64,000 nt of DNA, taken from the NCBI GenBank assembly GCA_002917775.1, contig KZ627151.1, positions 446,607 to 510,606 on the forward strand, given 5' to 3'. Origin of the DNA: Glaciozyma antarctica PI12 (taxonomy: Eukaryota > Basidiomycota > Microbotryomycetes > Kriegeriales > Camptobasidiaceae). Under the pieces are notes generated by a model that searched no databases, was not told where the DNA came from, and worked only from the letters and a program-made list of their open reading frames with translations. Within the stretch, counting starts at the first letter, position 1. Each line of letters begins with the position of its first letter. Below, one piece after another: positions 1-8,791 of this stretch. The translations under genes and the position numbers were made by a program.

Positions 1-177
1 AGGATCCTAGAACTAAGATGGAGCGAGACGGTCACTGCGGAGGGGGGCGGGTTGGAGGGCGGGTTGGAGGAGGGGGAGAGGAGGAGGATCGTGGGACCCG
101 TCGTGGGGGCTACGACTGCTGTGGTAAGGTTTGCGATGGGGAGTGTGTTGCGGGAGTGGGAGGGGGAGGGGGTGTAA
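1..177 (+). CDS. C-terminal exon of an unidentified protein (cut by left edge)
   Basis: A reading frame is open from the first base to a TAA at 175-177 and gives about 58 residues. The composition looks protein-like: acidic and Gly-rich around residues 14-32, then a hydrophobic stretch (VGATTAVVRFAMGSVL) and a charged end (REWEGEGV). I do not recognise the family. The gene would converge on EFM5, which ends at 505 on the other strand. The same bases on the minus strand give only a low-complexity Pro/Leu/His frame with no ATG, so the plus-strand reading is preferred. It could also be chance open sequence in a GC-rich region. Confidence 0.4.
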   Translation, partial: RILELRWSETVTAEGGGLEGGLEEGERRRIVGPVVGATTAVVRFAMGSVLREWEGEGV

Positions 178-504
178 TGTGACGAAGAGAAGGAGCAAGG
201 ATGGCGGGGCGTTCAACGCTGTGAGATGCGGGGGTGGGAGAGAGAAATGGAGCGAGCGGCTTAGTGGGGGAGGAGCGAGATCTCGCTAGCGAGCGAGAGA
301 TTAAGAACGAGGATGAAGGGACCCCAGGATCTGAACCGAAGCTCGTTTTCCATCTATAGTATCGATTCTAGTGGCTTACCGACGCTAGGCGCAGTCCAGT
401 CCGCTCGACCGCCTCCCTCCCAGCATCATCTTGCGAACGAAACCGCCGAATCAGCGCCCGCGTCGCCAAGGAAGGAAGAGCGCAAAGACACTCACCCAGC
501 TGTC
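178..504. other. Convergent 3' intergenic region
   Basis: This lies between two converging gene ends. It contains a short palindromic stretch, GAGATCTCGCTAGCGAGCGAGAG, near 276-299, which could help 3' end formation. No gene is seen. Confidence 0.4.
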
Positions 505-1446
505 TCAACCGTCGACAAACGTAGAATCCTGCTCGTCCTTTCCGAGTTCCCAGCTGCTCCAGCACGCAAAGTCGTTCGCGAGGTTATTGGCGTGCTCGAC
601 TTGGAGATGGGTGATTCGGAGAGGACCGAGAGGCGGGTGAGCGTAGATCGCAGGGAGGATTTTGACGGAGGTGCTGGTTATGATGAGGAGTCGACCGCGG
701 GTGGGGTGGAGGATGAGGGAGAGCGTTTTGGCGAGGTTGCGGTTCGTGATCTACGGAAAGAAGAACCGGATCAGAGCGGACTTGTGGTAAGGTTGGACTT
801 GGACGTACCTCGTTCAAGAAGGGCGGCTCAACGATGGCGATATCTACGCTTCCCAGCAGTTCGGCAGGCAGCTTGTCCGGTTCGTCGAGGTCGTAATGAA
901 CGAAATGCTTGCCTGCCAGGAGAGCGAAGCGCCGATCGAATTCGAGCAGCCGAGTTTCTCGCAGCGGGTTCGTGTGCTGGAACGCGACGAAGCCAGTCGG
1001 GCAGCACAAGTAGGCCACTCGAGAGTCCTCCGCGCAGAGGCTCCGGACGAACTTGGCTAGGCGAGTCGCGAACGCGGTAGAATACCTATGTGCCGAACCT
1101 TTTTTAGCTACACCAGGTCCGCGAGAGGAAACAGTAAGCGAAAATCGACTTGCCAGAACTGGCTCAGTTGCCAGTCCTCTCCGAAGAGTGCGCGGAACTC
1201 GTCGACGGTGATCATCTCGAGCTCCTTCTCCTCGTCCTCCAGCGCAAGTTTCGCTGCCGCGCAATCCGCCAGCTCTTTAAACTGCTGTTCCGCCGTCGAG
1301 CGTTTGTCGTAGAATGAGTTGAGGAGGGCGAGAGTGGATGGGTCGAGTTGCGGAGGAGAGGAGGAGAGCTGGGAGAATGAGGATTGGGGCGAGGTCGGAG
1401 TAGGGAATGCGAGACCAAAGTCGTCTTGGGCGGAGTAAAGGAGCAT
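505..1446 (-). CDS. EFM5: EFM5-type eEF1A lysine methyltransferase
   Basis: Known Efm5 / human EEF1AKMT1 proteins methylate a lysine on translation elongation factor 1A in the cytosol, using S-adenosylmethionine. Three exons (1446-1154, 1085-809, 750-505) give 271 residues with no stop. The family markers are in order: LSQFWYS near residue 98, the CCPTGFVAF block, the catalytic loop VEPPFLNE, and EHANNLANDFACW near the end. The first intron only keeps frame if spliced at a GC donor (GCAAGT, 1153-1148); this restores the family's LSQFWYS. The catalytic loop reads E-P-P-F where the family normally has D-P-P-F/Y. The start is the only upstream in-frame ATG before a region lacking coding signal. 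Confidence 0.88.
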
Positions 1447-1672
1447 TGCTGGGGATGCGCTTGAGGCTGAGAGCTTGCAGAGTTTTGAGCTGGAGAGAGT
1501 ATTCGAAGCAAGTGTAGCCGCGGAGTCCCTAAAAATAGCCGATTTAATTTACCTCAGCTAAGTCAAAGCTAGGCCCAAGCTTTGAATTAATTTCGACGGC
1601 TGCAAATCTTCCTCCGCCCTTGGGTTCCCTCCGCCCGTTAGACCTTCCCATCTCAACCTCGCCCTCTCAAAA

Positions 1673-2485
1673 ATGGTGAGAACACGCTTCTGCACCTAGC
1701 CCTCCTGCTCCCCCTTGAACCGCCAAACGACAGCTCGTCGGACGCCCTCGCCGAATTTCGCCAGCTTTGCGTTGGAACCCAGGTCGTGCTGGAGTGGTGG
1801 AGCAGCGATGAGGGAGGGACGCAGGCTAGGAGAAGACGCAAGGCGGAAGAGGCATTGGGGAGAAGCCATGACCTGGTGCCTACCGTTTCCCTATCGCCGG
1901 CGGATGAGACGGGAGGTGACCGACCTCGTCCCTCCCGCTGTGGTGGCCCTCCTCACCAGAGGGAGCCCGACAATCCATTCCGTGCCACCGTAGGACAGGA
2001 GTACTGACTCGTTCTTCTTCCTTTCTACCAGCCTCAGGAGATCAAGGATATCAAGAAGTTCCTCGAGATCGCGCGCAGGAAGGACGCCGTCTGTGAGTAG
2101 TTTTGCGTTGGCGATGAGGACGCTGGGATGGGAGCTGACGGTTCCCTTTGCCCCTCTGTAGCGGCTGCCATCAAGAAGTCCACCTCCCGCAAGGTTGGTG
2201 CTTCTGGAACTCCCGTCACCAAGTACAAGTTCAAGATCAGGTGCTCCCGGTACGTGGCCATCCCTCTGCGTCTCCCTTCCAGGCGCTTACTCCTCTCACT
2301 TGCGTAGTTACCTCTACACCTACGTTATTGGCGACGCCGACAAGGCCGAGAAGCTCCGCCAGTCCCTTCCCCCCAGTACGCCCTTCCCGCCCTCCCACCA
2401 ATTTTTGACCTCAAGCTGACCCCGTTCCGTTTGTGCAGGCCTCAAGGTCCTCGACGTTGACGCTGAGAAGAAGGCGAAGAAGTGA
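1673..2485 (+). CDS. RPL38: 60S ribosomal protein eL38
   Basis: This is a cytosolic large-subunit ribosomal protein. Five exons (1673-1675, 2032-2092, 2162-2249, 2308-2375, 2439-2485) give 88 residues matching eL38: PQEIKDIKKFLEIARRKDA at the start, KYKFKIRCSRYLYTYVI in the middle, and KAEKLRQSLPP before a Lys-rich tail. The first exon is just the ATG, followed directly by a GTGAG donor and a 356-nt intron, a layout often seen in fungal ribosomal protein genes. The protein is longer than the 70 residues of mammalian eL38, mainly through a Ser/Thr-rich insertion after the first helix and a short charged C-terminal tail. Confidence 0.95.
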
Positions 2486-2898
2486 GGATCCGGTCCTAGG
2501 GGTTGATTGGAGGGGTGTCGAGGGAGGCACGACGTGGGATGAGCTTCTGCAAATCTAGCTTCGCTCTATGCCACTGTACCCATTGGGTTGGGATCTCGGT
2601 CTCGTTGCGCGTGCGTGACTGTGTCTGCTTGTGCGGACTCGGACGGCTTGAGACGAGGTCTTGCTGCTCGTTAAGAGGAGCGTTCGCTCGACGCGCTCTC
2701 TCCTCTTCTCTCCTCTCTTTCTGCAAGCCCTGCAAGCCCTGCCCTGGTCTATCTTGCACTTGCACCAGCCTTGTTAAGCGAAGCTCTCAGCCCAGTCCTC
2801 CCCCTCGAACCTCCTGCCCACAGAACGCCTATCAAAGCTCGACGCGACGACGGTCCTCTCTTCCTCCCTCTCCCAGCGGGAGGCGACAACCCCTCATC
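2486..2898. other. Intergenic: eL38 3' end and RRG7-like 5' leader
   Basis: About 410 nt between two plus-strand genes. The second half is very C/T-rich, typical of yeast leaders. The downstream frame is open through this region, but its codons show no conserved content before the ATG at 2899. Confidence 0.4.
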
Positions 2899-3684
2899 AT
2901 GCCGCCTCGCCCTCGTCTACGCCGTCTTCCCAGCCCCTCTCCCCACCCCTCCACCTTTCCCTCCACCTCAGCTCCTTCTCCCTCCACCTCCGCCCCTCCC
3001 CCTCCACGCCCTTCCAACACCTCCCTCGGCACCGCCTTCGAGCACCTAACCCTTTCCTTCCTCACCTCCCCCCCTCTCTCCCTCTCCCTCCTCCACTCCG
3101 GCGGTGCGAACGATCACGGCATCGATCTGCGCGGGTGGTGGGAATCCCCTCCTGGGAGCTCGGAAGGTGGGAGCTCGGAAGGTGTAGGGACGAAGGGAGG
3201 ACGGAGGAAGAGGTGGAGCGTGATTGTGCAGTGTAAAGCTGAGACAAAGAGGTTGGGACCGAGGGTGGTTCGGGAGTTAGAAGGTGCGGTGGGGTACGAA
3301 CGAGGGAAGCGAGCGACGATCGCTATGCTCGTCTCCTCCTCAGGGTTCTCGCACGAAGCGTTGTTAAGAGCTGGAGCGTCAACAGTACCGATGTCGTTGG
3401 TGTCGTTGAGGAAGGAGGGACGGGGAACGGTCTGTGAGGCGTTGGTGGTGAATCCGGTGTTGAGGGAGTTGTTGGGGAGCGCGTTGGAGGTGTTTAGGAG
3501 AAGGGAGGTGGATGGGGGTGCGGGCGGAGTGGGGATTAGATGGGCTGGGAATGAAGCGGGGTGATGGTGCGTATGCGGTTTGCGAGGGGGTGGCGAGCGA
3601 GCTGACGAGGTTCTTATTCCCCTTCGCAGACGGAACGGAATTGACGAAATCAAGACGCTGAGAGTGATGCATCTGCTTGTGTGA
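2899..3684 (+). CDS. RRG7: RRG7-like protein with restriction-endonuclease fold
   Basis: The protein resembles fungal Required-for-Respiratory-Growth 7 (DUF2034), a mitochondrial protein with a PD-(D/E)XK nuclease-like core. The first ~45 residues are Arg/Ser/Pro-rich and fit a mitochondrial presequence. Then come LGTAFEHLTL, the GGANDHGIDLRGWW block and WSVIVQCKAE, which together form the G-x-D...Q-C-K signature. After this lie GPRVVRELEG and a C-terminal helical part. The frame meets TGA at 3562-3564, but a canonical intron (donor 3561, GCTGAC branch, acceptor ending 3629) would extend it to TGA 3682-3684, ending LRVMHLLV. I prefer the spliced end, with moderate confidence. The role in mitochondrial DNA upkeep is inferred from the family name. 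Confidence 0.62.
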
Positions 3685-4015
3685 TTCCTGCTTTACGCTC
3701 GTCATGGGCGCTCTGATCCCATTCAGTACCGGCCTTCGCACTCTCGCTTCGCATTACTCCATCGCTACTCGCTCTGCGGTCGTCGCTCTGCTCCACTGCC
3801 ATCTCAGGAACTCCCCTCCTGCTCTTCAGAAAACAGTTGCTAGCCAAGCTAACATCACTGTTGTCCTCCTGCAGACCTCTCAGCACTCTGCTTCGCCCCC
3901 GGCAAGCTTTCCTCCCCCTCAGTCCTTTCATCCGAACGACCACTTCGCACCTCGCCAAACTCCATTCCACCATACAACACAGCGTACATCCACATCATCC
4001 CCTCCTTCCCAGCTA
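3685..4015. other. Convergent 3' intergenic region
   Basis: C/T-rich sequence between the RRG7-like gene and the transcription-factor gene, which ends at 4016 on the minus strand. No gene is seen. Confidence 0.4.
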
Positions 4016-4871
4016 CTACATCCCCATCGACTCAATCCCACTCAGCGCGTCCCAATCCGTCGAAAAGCTCCCAAAGTCATTCGAAAACAGATGGCCCAAG
4101 TCCGTCGTGAGCGGGTTGAAATCGAAAGAGTACTCGGCGAAGACGTCCAGATCGGGTGGAAGCTGCGTCCCTGCCAAGGGATCCCAGATGGAGGGAGCGA
4201 TGCTGGCCGGAGTGGTGGAGGGGGGAGTGCCTTGGGATGCGGTATCGCGAGGAGAGCTTGCTGCGTCGACCTGTGATTCGGATGAGCGGGCTGTGCTGAG
4301 GATGAGGAGGGGTGTAAGGACTAGGAAGCGATTGACGACTTTGAGGAACGGCGCGTCTCCATCGTCGTCCAGCCGCCTCCGCTTCGTCCCTCGTTCGTTC
4401 GTTGAGCGTGTAATCTCCGATTCGGCCTCTGTGGAGAAGGACGTGAGACCGTTTCGAACAAGAGCGCGGAGAGACGCACCGAGAAGGCCTTCGAGAAGCG
4501 AGATCGCGTTGCGTGCGGCGGCGCTGACCATCTCGGCGGTCCTGCGATCAATGGTACCGAATCAGTGCGCTTCGACAGGATAGGAAGAGGGCGGCGAACT
4601 TGAACAGCACGACCGTCTCTTGCAGCAGTCGTCGCGTCTCGAGCGACGGGTTCCGAGTCAGATCCACAAACGCCAAGATGGCCTGCAGGCATTGAAGTGA
4701 GCTGGGAGGGCAATGCTGGAAGCAGAAGACAGTACGCACCGCGGCGAAGCCAAACAACGGTACCTGCCAGAGCTTGAATAAGTCCGGAGCGCGGAGTCCA
4801 GCAACTTTAAGCAGAGCGAGAATCGAGTTGGCAGAACTGACGCAGCGATCCTTTGAGGCGGCGTATGTCGG
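4016..4871 (-). CDS. C-terminal half of a fungal-specific transcription factor (5' part missing)
   Basis: Three exons read cleanly on the minus strand. Exon one (from 4871) gives AASKDRCVSSANSILALL and LFKLWQVPLFGFAA. A 57-nt intron leads to AILAFVDLTRNPSLETRRLL. A second intron with a GTTCGC donor leads to TAEMVSAAARNAISLLEGLL. A KRRR patch, a hydrophobic segment and an acidic/aromatic tail (DVFAEYSFDFNPL, ending GIESMGM) follow. This pattern fits the end of the middle homology domain plus activation tail of Zn2Cys6 regulators. No zinc cluster or start is visible: upstream of an acceptor at 4872 only about 140 bases remain before the WASP stop codon. The gene is either 5'-truncated or has an unrecognised short first exon. 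No frame break is seen in the retained part. Confidence 0.5.
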
Positions 4872-5014
4872 CTGCTTTTAGCCCATCGAGAGGTACGGTA
4901 GCGGCGATAGGGAAGGAAGGAAGAGAGGAAACGGCTTCGTCCACCGCGGATCCGAATTCCCGTCTCTCTTCAACTCCTGGCGCACAGCAACAAAGATCCA
5001 TTAACCGCCCGAGG

Positions 5015-6855
5015 CTAATCCCAGTCCTCATCATCGCTCTCCTCCTCATCGCTATCCCCCATATTCCCCTTCCTTTGACTCAACGCCGCCGCCAACGCGC
5101 TCGCCAAGTCTCCTCCCCCACCCGCGACCACCGCACCTCCCACCGCCGCACCTCCAACGACCGTCGCTGCCGTCCCCGCCGACGAGCCACTAGGAGAATC
5201 CTCGTGCACGCGAGGAGCGGGAGGAGCAGCGTTTGGATCCGTCTGTGAGGGTTTAGCGAGGAGCGAATTGGGAGCGAGGAGAGGAAGAAGTACCTTGCGG
5301 AGGTTTCCAACACCTTTGCCTTGAATGTCAGCGAGGAGGTTCATGCGCGCTGGAGGAGCTGCGGGACTGGGTGCGCCTGCGGGTGGTGGGGGAGGGGGAG
5401 GTGGGCCACCTCCGCGCGCGGGGGGTGGAGGAGGAGGGGGAGGAGCTGTGAGGGATTAGTGGGGACGGTGGAGAAGGTAAAAAGAACGTACGAGGGCCGG
5501 CACCGCCGCGAGCGGGAGGAGGAGGCGGGGGCGGGGGAGGGGGAGGGACTGGGAGACGGGCGGTTAGCGATGCTTGTAGACGAGGGAGAGAAGACGTACC
5601 TGCACCACCACGAGCTGGCGGAGGAGGTGGCGGGGGAGGGAGAGGAGGTCCACCTAAATTGCAAAGCGATAGTCAGTTCCCCGAACTCGCTCGCCTCAGG
5701 AACTAAGACGCACCGTTCCCACCCCTAACAGGCGGCGGAGGTGGCGGTGGAGGCACAACTCCTCGTGTGGGCGGAGGCGGGGGCGGCGGAGGAGGCATCA
5801 TCTGCTGTGGCGGAGGCGGCGAGCTCTCCTGCTCCTGCAGACTTGCCATTCCTCCCATCGCGCGTCGAGGAGCAGGAGGTGCGGGTGGCTTCCGCTTGGT
5901 GGTGGGCATTGCCGAGAGACGGGGAGCGGGGGCGGGAGGAGGGACGCGCTTGGTTGTGGGAGCGGGGGGAGGGCCGCCTGAGCCTTCGACATAGTTGCGG
6001 ATGAAGGACTCGTTCTTGAGGATTTGGGACTGCGGAATGCCTTGAATTAGCGGGATTGACAAGGAGAGGGTGAAGGCGTACCCTGCTGATACCCTGAGAC
6101 TCGAGCTGCCCCAGCAATCTCTCCCAACTCGGATCGACATTCGTGCTGCTGAATCCCTTCTCGGCGTCGAAGCCCATGTGCGCTACATGATTGAACCCGC
6201 TCGGCGCGCCGATCATGCTCTTACTAATCCCGCCCTTCTTCCCTTTCGACCCGCTCGACGAGGACGACTTCTTGAGCGACGAGGTCGAGGTGCCGGCCTT
6301 CTTGGCGTACTTCTGGCGCTGTGCGATCTTCTTGAACAGCTCGGCAGCTTCGGATTCGGACGAGAAGGCGAGTCCGATCATGCATTCCTTAGGTGAAGAA
6401 GCGTCAGCTGGTGAATGGGGACAGGAACAAGAGAGGAGCTCACGTCTCCGGGGAAGGTGTGGAAGAAGGTACGGTCCTGGTAGTACGACATGTCCTCCGT
6501 GACCGTGTGCTGCCAGATCACTCCTCGAGTACCCTACGAACGCACTATCAGCTTCAACGTCCTTCCAGCTCGGGCAGCGGACTCACCGCCAAATCCACAA
6601 CCTTGAGCCATCCGCCCGTCGTCCCCCATCCAAAGACTACCGCCCCACTGATCCCACTGTAGCTCCACTTGCTCGGATCCGGCCACGCATAGTAGATCCT
6701 CCCAATCGCGGCCGTGAGAACTGCGAGAGTGGGTGAGTCGAGTTGCGGGTGCGTGGGAGGGAACGGGCCGCACTCTTGTCGGAGGAGGAGGCGACTGGGG
6801 CGTGCTTCTTGACGAGCGCCTTCTCGGAGGAGGTGAGGGTCGAGGTGGACGGCAT
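5015..6855 (-). CDS. LAS17: WASP family actin nucleation-promoting factor (Las17/Wsp1)
   Basis: Las17/WASP activates the Arp2/3 complex to build actin patches at endocytic sites. The order of parts is complete. An N-terminal WH1 domain spans several exons (MPSTSTLTSSEKALVKKHAP, the WTTGGWLKVVDL region, ECMIGLAFSSESEAAELFKKI). A basic Ser/Lys/Gly linker follows, then a CRIB-like box IGAPSGFNHVAHMGF. A long run of Pro-rich blocks (PPPPPPPPTRG type) comes next, then a WH2 motif LLADIQGKGVGNLRKV and an acidic Trp tail EEESDDEDWD ending at TAG 5015-5017. The CRIB box, absent from budding-yeast Las17, suggests control by a Cdc42/Rac GTPase. About six introns are evident. The start ATG (6853-6855) faces calmodulin, so the two genes share an upstream region. 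Confidence 0.9.
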
Positions 6856-7332
6856 CGCGCGTAGAGAGCTCTGCGTGCGAGAGGACAGGAGAGCTATCAG
6901 CAGCTGCGCTTGGGTCGTCTGAGTTGTGCCCGTTCTCGAGTCACTCCAAGAGCGTCGCAGTAGGTTCGTTCTGCCTCCTGGAGTCCCATCACAGGCGCGG
7001 CTGGACGTCGCGAGCAGTTGAGCTGGTTGAGGGGGGCCGACCTTGGATGACGAGGAGCTCGCGCGCTCAGGAGAGGAGGTCGGGGTGTTGAGGCGCTTCG
7101 AGTGGAAGAACCTGCGCACCTGGATGGCGCTGAGCTTCTCTTTGAGCCGGTGTAGAAGTCGGAGAGAGCTGAGGTGACCGTATATGAACAACCGTTGGTG
7201 GGCACTGTTGGGAGTCGAGTCGTCCTCGCCTTCGCCCGAGAAGCTCTCCCTCCCACCACCACGTCGTACAGAGTAACTGCTGCTACGGTAATCTCCTCTA
7301 TTCACCAGTCAACTCTACAGCAACACTCTACA
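6856..7332. promoter_or_regulatory. Shared divergent promoter of WASP and calmodulin
   Basis: About 480 nt separate the two start codons. The region should hold both promoters. I see no TATA box or repeated site that I can defend. Confidence 0.45.
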
Positions 7333-8301
7333 ATGGATCAGCTCGCAAGTCGCACACGTCCCCACTCGTGGAACATCCAGCTGACAACCCTCGTTCTCGA
7401 CTCAACAGACTGAAGAACAGGTCAGCCTCGCCACCGTACCCAGCTCAGTCCTACAGCCACTGACTCCATTCCGCGCAGATCGCCGAGTTCAAGGAAGCCT
7501 TCAGCCTCTTCGACAAGGGTCCGCTCCCTCCCCCTCCCTCAGACCTCCGCTAACTCTCTTCCTCCCCTCCCCCTCCTCGCTTCACCTCTCCCGACCTCCT
7601 CCTCAACCAGATGGAGATGGAACGATCACGACTCGCGAGCTTGGGACCGTCATGCGCTCCCTGGGCCAGAACCCGACCGAGGCGGAACTGCAGGACATGA
7701 TCAACGAGGTGGACGCGGACGGCAACGGCCAGATCGACTTCCCCGAGTTCCTCAGTACGTTCTCCCTCCTTTCCTGCTTAACTTCCATTCTATGGCGCGC
7801 GTGGGGAAGCGGCAGTTGGGTTATTGATGGAGCTGATGGCGGTTTGTGCACAGCGATGATGGCGCGCAAGATGAAGGATACCGACTCGGAGGAGGAGATT
7901 CGCGAGGCGTTCAAGGTGTTTGACAAGGATGGAAACGGGTTCATCAGCTCGGCGGAGCTGCGTCACGTCATGACCAACTTGGGTGCGTCCGCAGTCTCCC
8001 TGCTCTCTCGTGCTGTGGTGGCGGGTGAAGAGCGGGAGAGGGAGTGTTGGGGAGCGGAAGCTAACGTGGCCGTTTGTGGTGCAGGCGAGAAGCTCTCTGA
8101 GAACGAGGTTTCAGAGATGATCCGCGAGGCAGACGTCGACGGCGATGGACAGATCAACTACGTGCGTTCTCCCTCTTCCTCGCTGTCCAACGTACTGACC
8201 TCTATTCATCCAGGCCGAATTCGTCTCCGTACGACCTCCTCGTTCTCCCTTCTCGACGCAAGCTGACCTCGGTTCGCTCGCAGATGATGATGAGCCACTA
8301 G
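7333..8301 (+). CDS. CMD1: Calmodulin
   Basis: Calmodulin is the cytosolic EF-hand calcium sensor. Eight exons (7333-7344, 7409-7420, 7479-7518, 7611-7754, 7854-7982, 8085-8161, 8214-8228, 8284-8301) total 447 nt and give 148 residues. All four calcium loops are intact, with [36 protein letters not shown] and [12 protein letters not shown]. The protein starts MDQLTEEQ, without the usual Ala at position 2, and ends MMMSH. The first intron (7345-7408) has a GC-AG border with donor GCAAGT; no GT donor there keeps the frame. Two exons are only 12 nt and two more are 15 and 18 nt. The sequence is near-identical to other fungal and animal calmodulins, so the call is secure. Confidence 0.97.
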
Positions 8302-8791
8302 TCGTACCGCCCCCCTCCTCCTCCCGACTCTTCTCCTTCGCCTCTCTGGATACTTTGTTTCCCTCTACCCGCCTCTACCTACATCGCCGCGCGGTGGAAA
8401 AGAAGGGCGCGGACGAATATTCGCACTTGAATCGATGCAGTTTGACCTTTTGACCTCGCGTGCGGGGCGGCGTTCGAGAGACGCTGGGGTTCGTCGAGGA
8501 GTGATACGGGCTTGTTGCTGCTCGTGAAGATCGAGCGAATTGAAGAGCGAGTGAGGATTCATGTTTCGTTGCGAAGGGAACCTGAACGCCCAGCTGCTCG
8601 CTCGCTCGCTCGCTCTCTCCCTCTCCAGCCTCGCGAAACAAGTCTAAAGCCCAACCGGTGGATTAAATGCTAATGCGAGGGAGTGTCGTGCGAATACGGG
8701 ACGAGGGCGAGAAGGTGGTCTAACAAGAAGCGTCGAACGCAAATGCGAAAAGGGGAGGGGGGTAACCACTGCGAGCTGGAAGGAGGCGAGA
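8302..8791. other. Convergent 3' intergenic region with a GCTC microsatellite
   Basis: Between the calmodulin stop and the end of the CaaX gene. It contains a pure (GCTC)n run at about 8596-8614 followed by CT-rich sequence. No gene is seen. Confidence 0.5.

Noticed and set aside
13-216. Minus-strand Pro/Leu/His frame at the left edge
   Set aside because: It has no ATG start, is low in complexity and lies opposite a better plus-strand frame.
300-345. A tRNA T-arm-like GGTTCAGATCC on the minus strand
   Set aside because: The flanking bases do not form the T-stem, and no acceptor or anticodon stem can be drawn.
1148-1153. EFM5 intron 1 starting at the GT of GTCGAT
   Set aside because: It shifts the frame and loses the LSQFWYS motif; the GC donor five bases upstream fits both.
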